Positions 56,671-64,000 of a DNA stretch of 64,000 nucleotides are shown here, piece by piece. The first letter of the stretch is position 1; each line of letters begins with the position of its first letter. The stretch lies in the NCBI RefSeq assembly GCF_018863415.1, contig NZ_JAHKSN010000004.1, positions 199,501 through 263,500 of the forward strand, read 5' to 3'. The position numbers were made by a program, and so were the translations under genes. The notes under the pieces were generated by a model, which was not told where the DNA came from, did not search any database, and saw only the letters and a program-made list of their open reading frames with translations. Origin of the DNA: Deinococcus aestuarii (lineage in GTDB: Bacteria > Deinococcota > Deinococci > Deinococcales > Deinococcaceae).

Positions 56671-56743
56671 GGCGGCCAGCCGCCAGTCGCCAGCAAGGAC
56701 CAGGGACCCACGCTGACGGCTGACGGCTGAGAACTGACGGCTC
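56671..56743. repeat. Palindromic CAGCCGtCAGC repeat, copy 2
   Basis: A left arm rich in CAGCCGCCAGTCGCCAGC and a right arm GCTGACGGCTGACGGCTG are near inverted complements (about 17 of 22 bases), giving a large hairpin. It lies between gatB and the membrane protein gene. Confidence 0.6.
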
Positions 56744-56747
56744 CCCC

Positions 56748-58163
<1,416 letters not shown>

Positions 58164-58270
58164 GCGGGGGAGTCTAGCGCGGGGGCAAAGGCCGGGCGGA
58201 GGGCGGCACCGAGGGGGCAGAGGCGGGGGGCTTCAGGGAGCCGCCGCCTCTCGCCCTCCGCCCCTTGCCC

Positions 58271-58774
58271 CTACAACGCCCGGCACTGCCCCTCGCGGTC
58301 GCCGTTCACGCGGTTCTGGCCCCCGGTGGGCGCGACCCGGTTGCCCTCGCACTCCAGGTCGCCGTTCACGGTGGTGCGCGTCACGCGCACGGCGCCGGTG
58401 TTGCGCTTGAGTTCGAGGTCACCGTTCACGCGGACATTCTCGACCCGGACGCTGCCGCCCTGCTCGAACTGGAGGTCGCCGTTGACGACACTGCCCGTCA
58501 CGGTGACGGCGCGGAAGCCGTCATCCCCCTCGACGTCGCCGCTGACCGTGGTGTTGCGCATGATCAGGGTGCCGCCGCGTTCGACCTCGATATCCCCGTT
58601 CACGCGGCCGTTCACCAGGGTGCAGGTGGCCCCGTTCCGGACCTTCACGTCGCGGTCCAGGGTGCGCCCGCTGAGGGTGCCCGTACACGTCAGGTCCGAG
58701 GTCTGGGCGCGGGCGGCGGGCAGGGCAGACAGGGGGGCCAACGCGAGGGCAAACAGCAGGACGGACCTCAACAT
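58271..58774 (-). CDS. Secreted protein with NGD repeats (beta-helix-like)
   Basis: 167 residues with a signal peptide (about 1-23, cut after ARA). The mature part repeats a strand unit ending NGDIE, SGDVE, NGDLQ, NGDLE, NGDLE, NGDRE at about 20-residue spacing, which suggests a short right-handed beta-helix similar to bactofilin-like or polymer-forming folds. Three Cys residues may form disulfides. ATG 58774 has AAGGAGG upstream. A 9-bp inverted repeat covers the leader and touches this ribosome site. The function is unknown. Confidence 0.7.
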   Translation of the reverse strand: MLRSVLLFALALAPLSALPAARAQTSDLTCTGTLSGRTLDRDVKVRNGATCTLVNGRVNGDIEVERGGTLIMRNTTVSGDVEGDDGFRAVTVTGSVVNGDLQFEQGGSVRVENVRVNGDLELKRNTGAVRVTRTTVNGDLECEGNRVAPTGGQNRVNGDREGQCRAL

Positions 58775-58785
58775 GACGAAACCTC

Positions 58786-58826
58786 CTTGACGGGAGCGGG
58801 GAGAAGGGCAAGGCCTTCCCGTCAAG
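58786..58826. promoter_or_regulatory. Inverted repeat in the leader of the NGD-repeat gene
   Basis: CTTGACGGG (58786-58794) and CCCGTCAAG (58818-58826) are perfect inverted arms. On the minus strand the downstream arm ends inside AAGGAGG, so a hairpin in the RNA would partly close the ribosome site. Confidence 0.55.
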
Positions 58827-58897
58827 CGTAGGGAGCGCCGCCCGCGCCGAGCCCGCGAGAAAGATGCATGAAGGTTTACCTGCGGGAAGCCGGACAC

Positions 58898-59353
58898 TCA
58901 CCCCCGGCCCGGTGTGGCGACCCGCCACTCCATCTCCGCCCCGCTCGCCCGGAAGCCCAGCGCCCCGTACAGCGGCCGGGCCAGCTCGCTCGTGCCCAGG
59001 CCGACCCGGGAGACGCCGCGCTCCTGAGCTGCGCCCAGGCAGCGGGTGACGAGTTCTCGCGCGAGGCCACGACGGCGGTGCCCCGGGTGCGTCCAGACAT
59101 TGACCACCCGCGCCCGGAAGGGGCTGGGGTCACCCCGCGAGGGTCCCCACTCCAGCAGGGTCAGGCCCGCGCCCGCCACGACCTCCTCCCCGTCTACGGC
59201 GAGGAAGCCGACGTACACGCCGCGTCTGAGGGCATCCGCGACCCAGACGGCGTAGATGGGGCGCTCGTGGGCGTCGGCCTCGTCGGAGTAACGATGCAGG
59301 GCGATGGTGTCGGCGTCGGTGGACGTGGCGGGACGGAAGGCAGCAGGAAGCAT
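58898..59353 (-). CDS. GNAT-family N-acetyltransferase
   Basis: 151 residues of the GNAT fold. Acetyl-CoA binding motif A is NVWTHPGHRRRGLARELVTRCL (core HPGHRRRGLARELV), followed by the AQERGVSRVGLGTS strand and ARPLYGALGFRA at the C-terminus. The substrate is unknown. Start ATG 59353 has GGAGGG just upstream. Divergent from the AAA gene. Confidence 0.86.
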   Translation of the reverse strand: MLPAAFRPATSTDADTIALHRYSDEADAHERPIYAVWVADALRRGVYVGFLAVDGEEVVAGAGLTLLEWGPSRGDPSPFRARVVNVWTHPGHRRRGLARELVTRCLGAAQERGVSRVGLGTSELARPLYGALGFRASGAEMEWRVATPGRG

Positions 59354-59424
59354 CCCTCCACTCTGCCGTTTCTCCCGCCAGCCGCACATTCGCGCCCAGA
59401 CGTGCGTGCTAGCTTCCCCGCATC

Positions 59425-60885
<1,461 letters not shown>

Positions 60886-60892
60886 GGGGGAG

Positions 60893-60997
60893 GGGTTAGG
60901 GATTAGGAGGTAGGTTTTAGGGAAGAGCGCGTTCGCCACTGCACGGGCAAACGCGCTCCCCTGTTTTCCTAACCCCTTCCCCCTAACTCCTAACCCC
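60893..60997. repeat. Nested palindromic element between convergent genes
   Basis: An outer GGGTTAGGG-type arm (60893-60922) faces its imperfect complement (60964-60997). Inside it a perfect 9-bp stem, GAGCGCGTT (60925-60933) with AACGCGCTC (60950-60958), is followed by CCCTGTTTT, acting as terminator for the AAA gene and possibly for panB. Confidence 0.65.
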
Positions 60998-61819
<822 letters not shown>

Positions 61820-61825
61820 GGGGGG

Positions 61826-61904
61826 AAGCTATCAGCTTTCAGCCGCCAGCGATCAGCCACCGGGGGCTTTTGCTGACGGCTGACCGCTGAGAGCTGACCG
61901 CTTC
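61826..61904. repeat. Palindromic CAGCCGtCAGC repeat, copy 3
   Basis: Arms 61828-61852 and 61871-61895 match as inverted complements at about 20 of 25 bases. The panB -10 box lies at its left edge. Confidence 0.6.
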
Positions 61905-61908
61905 CTCT

Positions 61909-62389
<481 letters not shown>

Positions 62390-62478
62390 TGGGCAGTCTA
62401 GGCGAGGGGGGCCGGGGCAGGTGACCCCGGGCGGGTGAGACGGGCAGGGGCGGGGGACAATCTTCAGCCGCGCCCGCC

Positions 62479-62549
62479 TAGAATGGGGGCGTTGATCCCG
62501 CCGGGCCCCTGGACCTCTTTGCGGCGTTGTCCTCAGGGCGCCCGTTTTT
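62479..62549 (+). promoter_or_regulatory. ctaA leader with an internal terminator
   Basis: TAGAAT (62479-62484) as -10 box without a clear -35. CGGGC and CCTGGAC (62502-62514) pair with GTCC..CAGG and GCCCG (62529-62544) with small bulges, followed by TTTTT (62545-62549), 18 nt before the ATG. Confidence 0.6.
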
Positions 62550-62567
62550 CGATTGGAAGGACGGTGC

Positions 62568-64000
<1,433 letters not shown>

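Overview
The window is chromosomal DNA of very high GC content (around 70% by eye), most likely from a Deinococcus species. Pointers to that genus are the menaquinone (futalosine) genes mqnE and mqnA, a heat-shock HAIR operator over the lon promoter, ctaA-ctaB heme A genes, an aminotransferase/acs/actP set typical of the group, and above all the start architecture. About 25 genes have a TAnnnT -10 box ending 5-7 nt before the start codon and no Shine-Dalgarno sequence, which is the leaderless-mRNA signature of Deinococcus. I see no insertion sequence, prophage or CRISPR array; the only mobile-like material is small palindromic intergenic repeats.

Layout. 1-2,060 (minus): fabH-fabD-orf fatty acid operon, translationally coupled, with a palindromic candidate operator. 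2,156-3,745: trigger factor with a long acidic tail. 3,943-4,256: tRNA-His and tRNA-Leu with promoter and terminator. 4,343-8,507: acyl-CoA dehydrogenase, a dead zinc-ribbon gene, and lon under a HAIR site. 8,577-15,345: YqgE, tRNA-Asn, aminotransferase, then acs and the actP/DUF485 acetate uptake pair. 15,345-19,609: moaA, GntR and TetR regulators, and a 2-phosphoglycerate kinase with three ATP-cone-like repeats. 19,620-25,874 (minus): mce-vanZ-moxR-(DUF58+TgpA fusion) and a GAF/GGDEF protein. 25,982-29,205: plsY, a decayed gene, asd behind a threonine attenuator, rhomboid.

29,210-33,137 (minus): VOC protein, FAD oxidoreductase, lipoprotein, RNA methyltransferase. 33,277-42,672 (plus): AI-2E family transporter, two tandem SMI1/KNR4 proteins, mqnE, a small-gene island, mqnA, NupC, alkyltransferase-like protein, and a membrane-anchored disordered protein. 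43,012-52,606: enoyl-CoA hydratase, ruvX, fadD, esterase, C39-like protein, adenine deaminase, epoxide hydrolase, ferredoxin. 52,610-59,353 (minus): DUF421, mltG, PfkB kinase, gatB, an NGD-repeat secreted protein, GNAT. 59,425-64,000: MoxR-like AAA, panB, DUF420, ctaA and ctaB (cut by the window edge).

Metabolically the window joins fatty acid and acyl-CoA metabolism (fabHD, acyl-CoA dehydrogenase, enoyl-CoA hydratase, fadD, plsY, mce), acetate uptake and activation (actP, acs), cofactor pathways (moaA, panB, menaquinone, heme A) and aspartate-family amino acids (asd).

The most notable unexplained signals are: (1) a complete transcription attenuator before asd (promoter, leaderless peptide MRRHTTTTP with four consecutive Thr codons, antiterminator, terminator); (2) a consensus promoter that runs straight into an intrinsic terminator with no gene between them (42,797-42,857); (3) a terminator in the ctaA leader; and (4) a 24-bp duplication that marks how an OsmC gene entered an operon.
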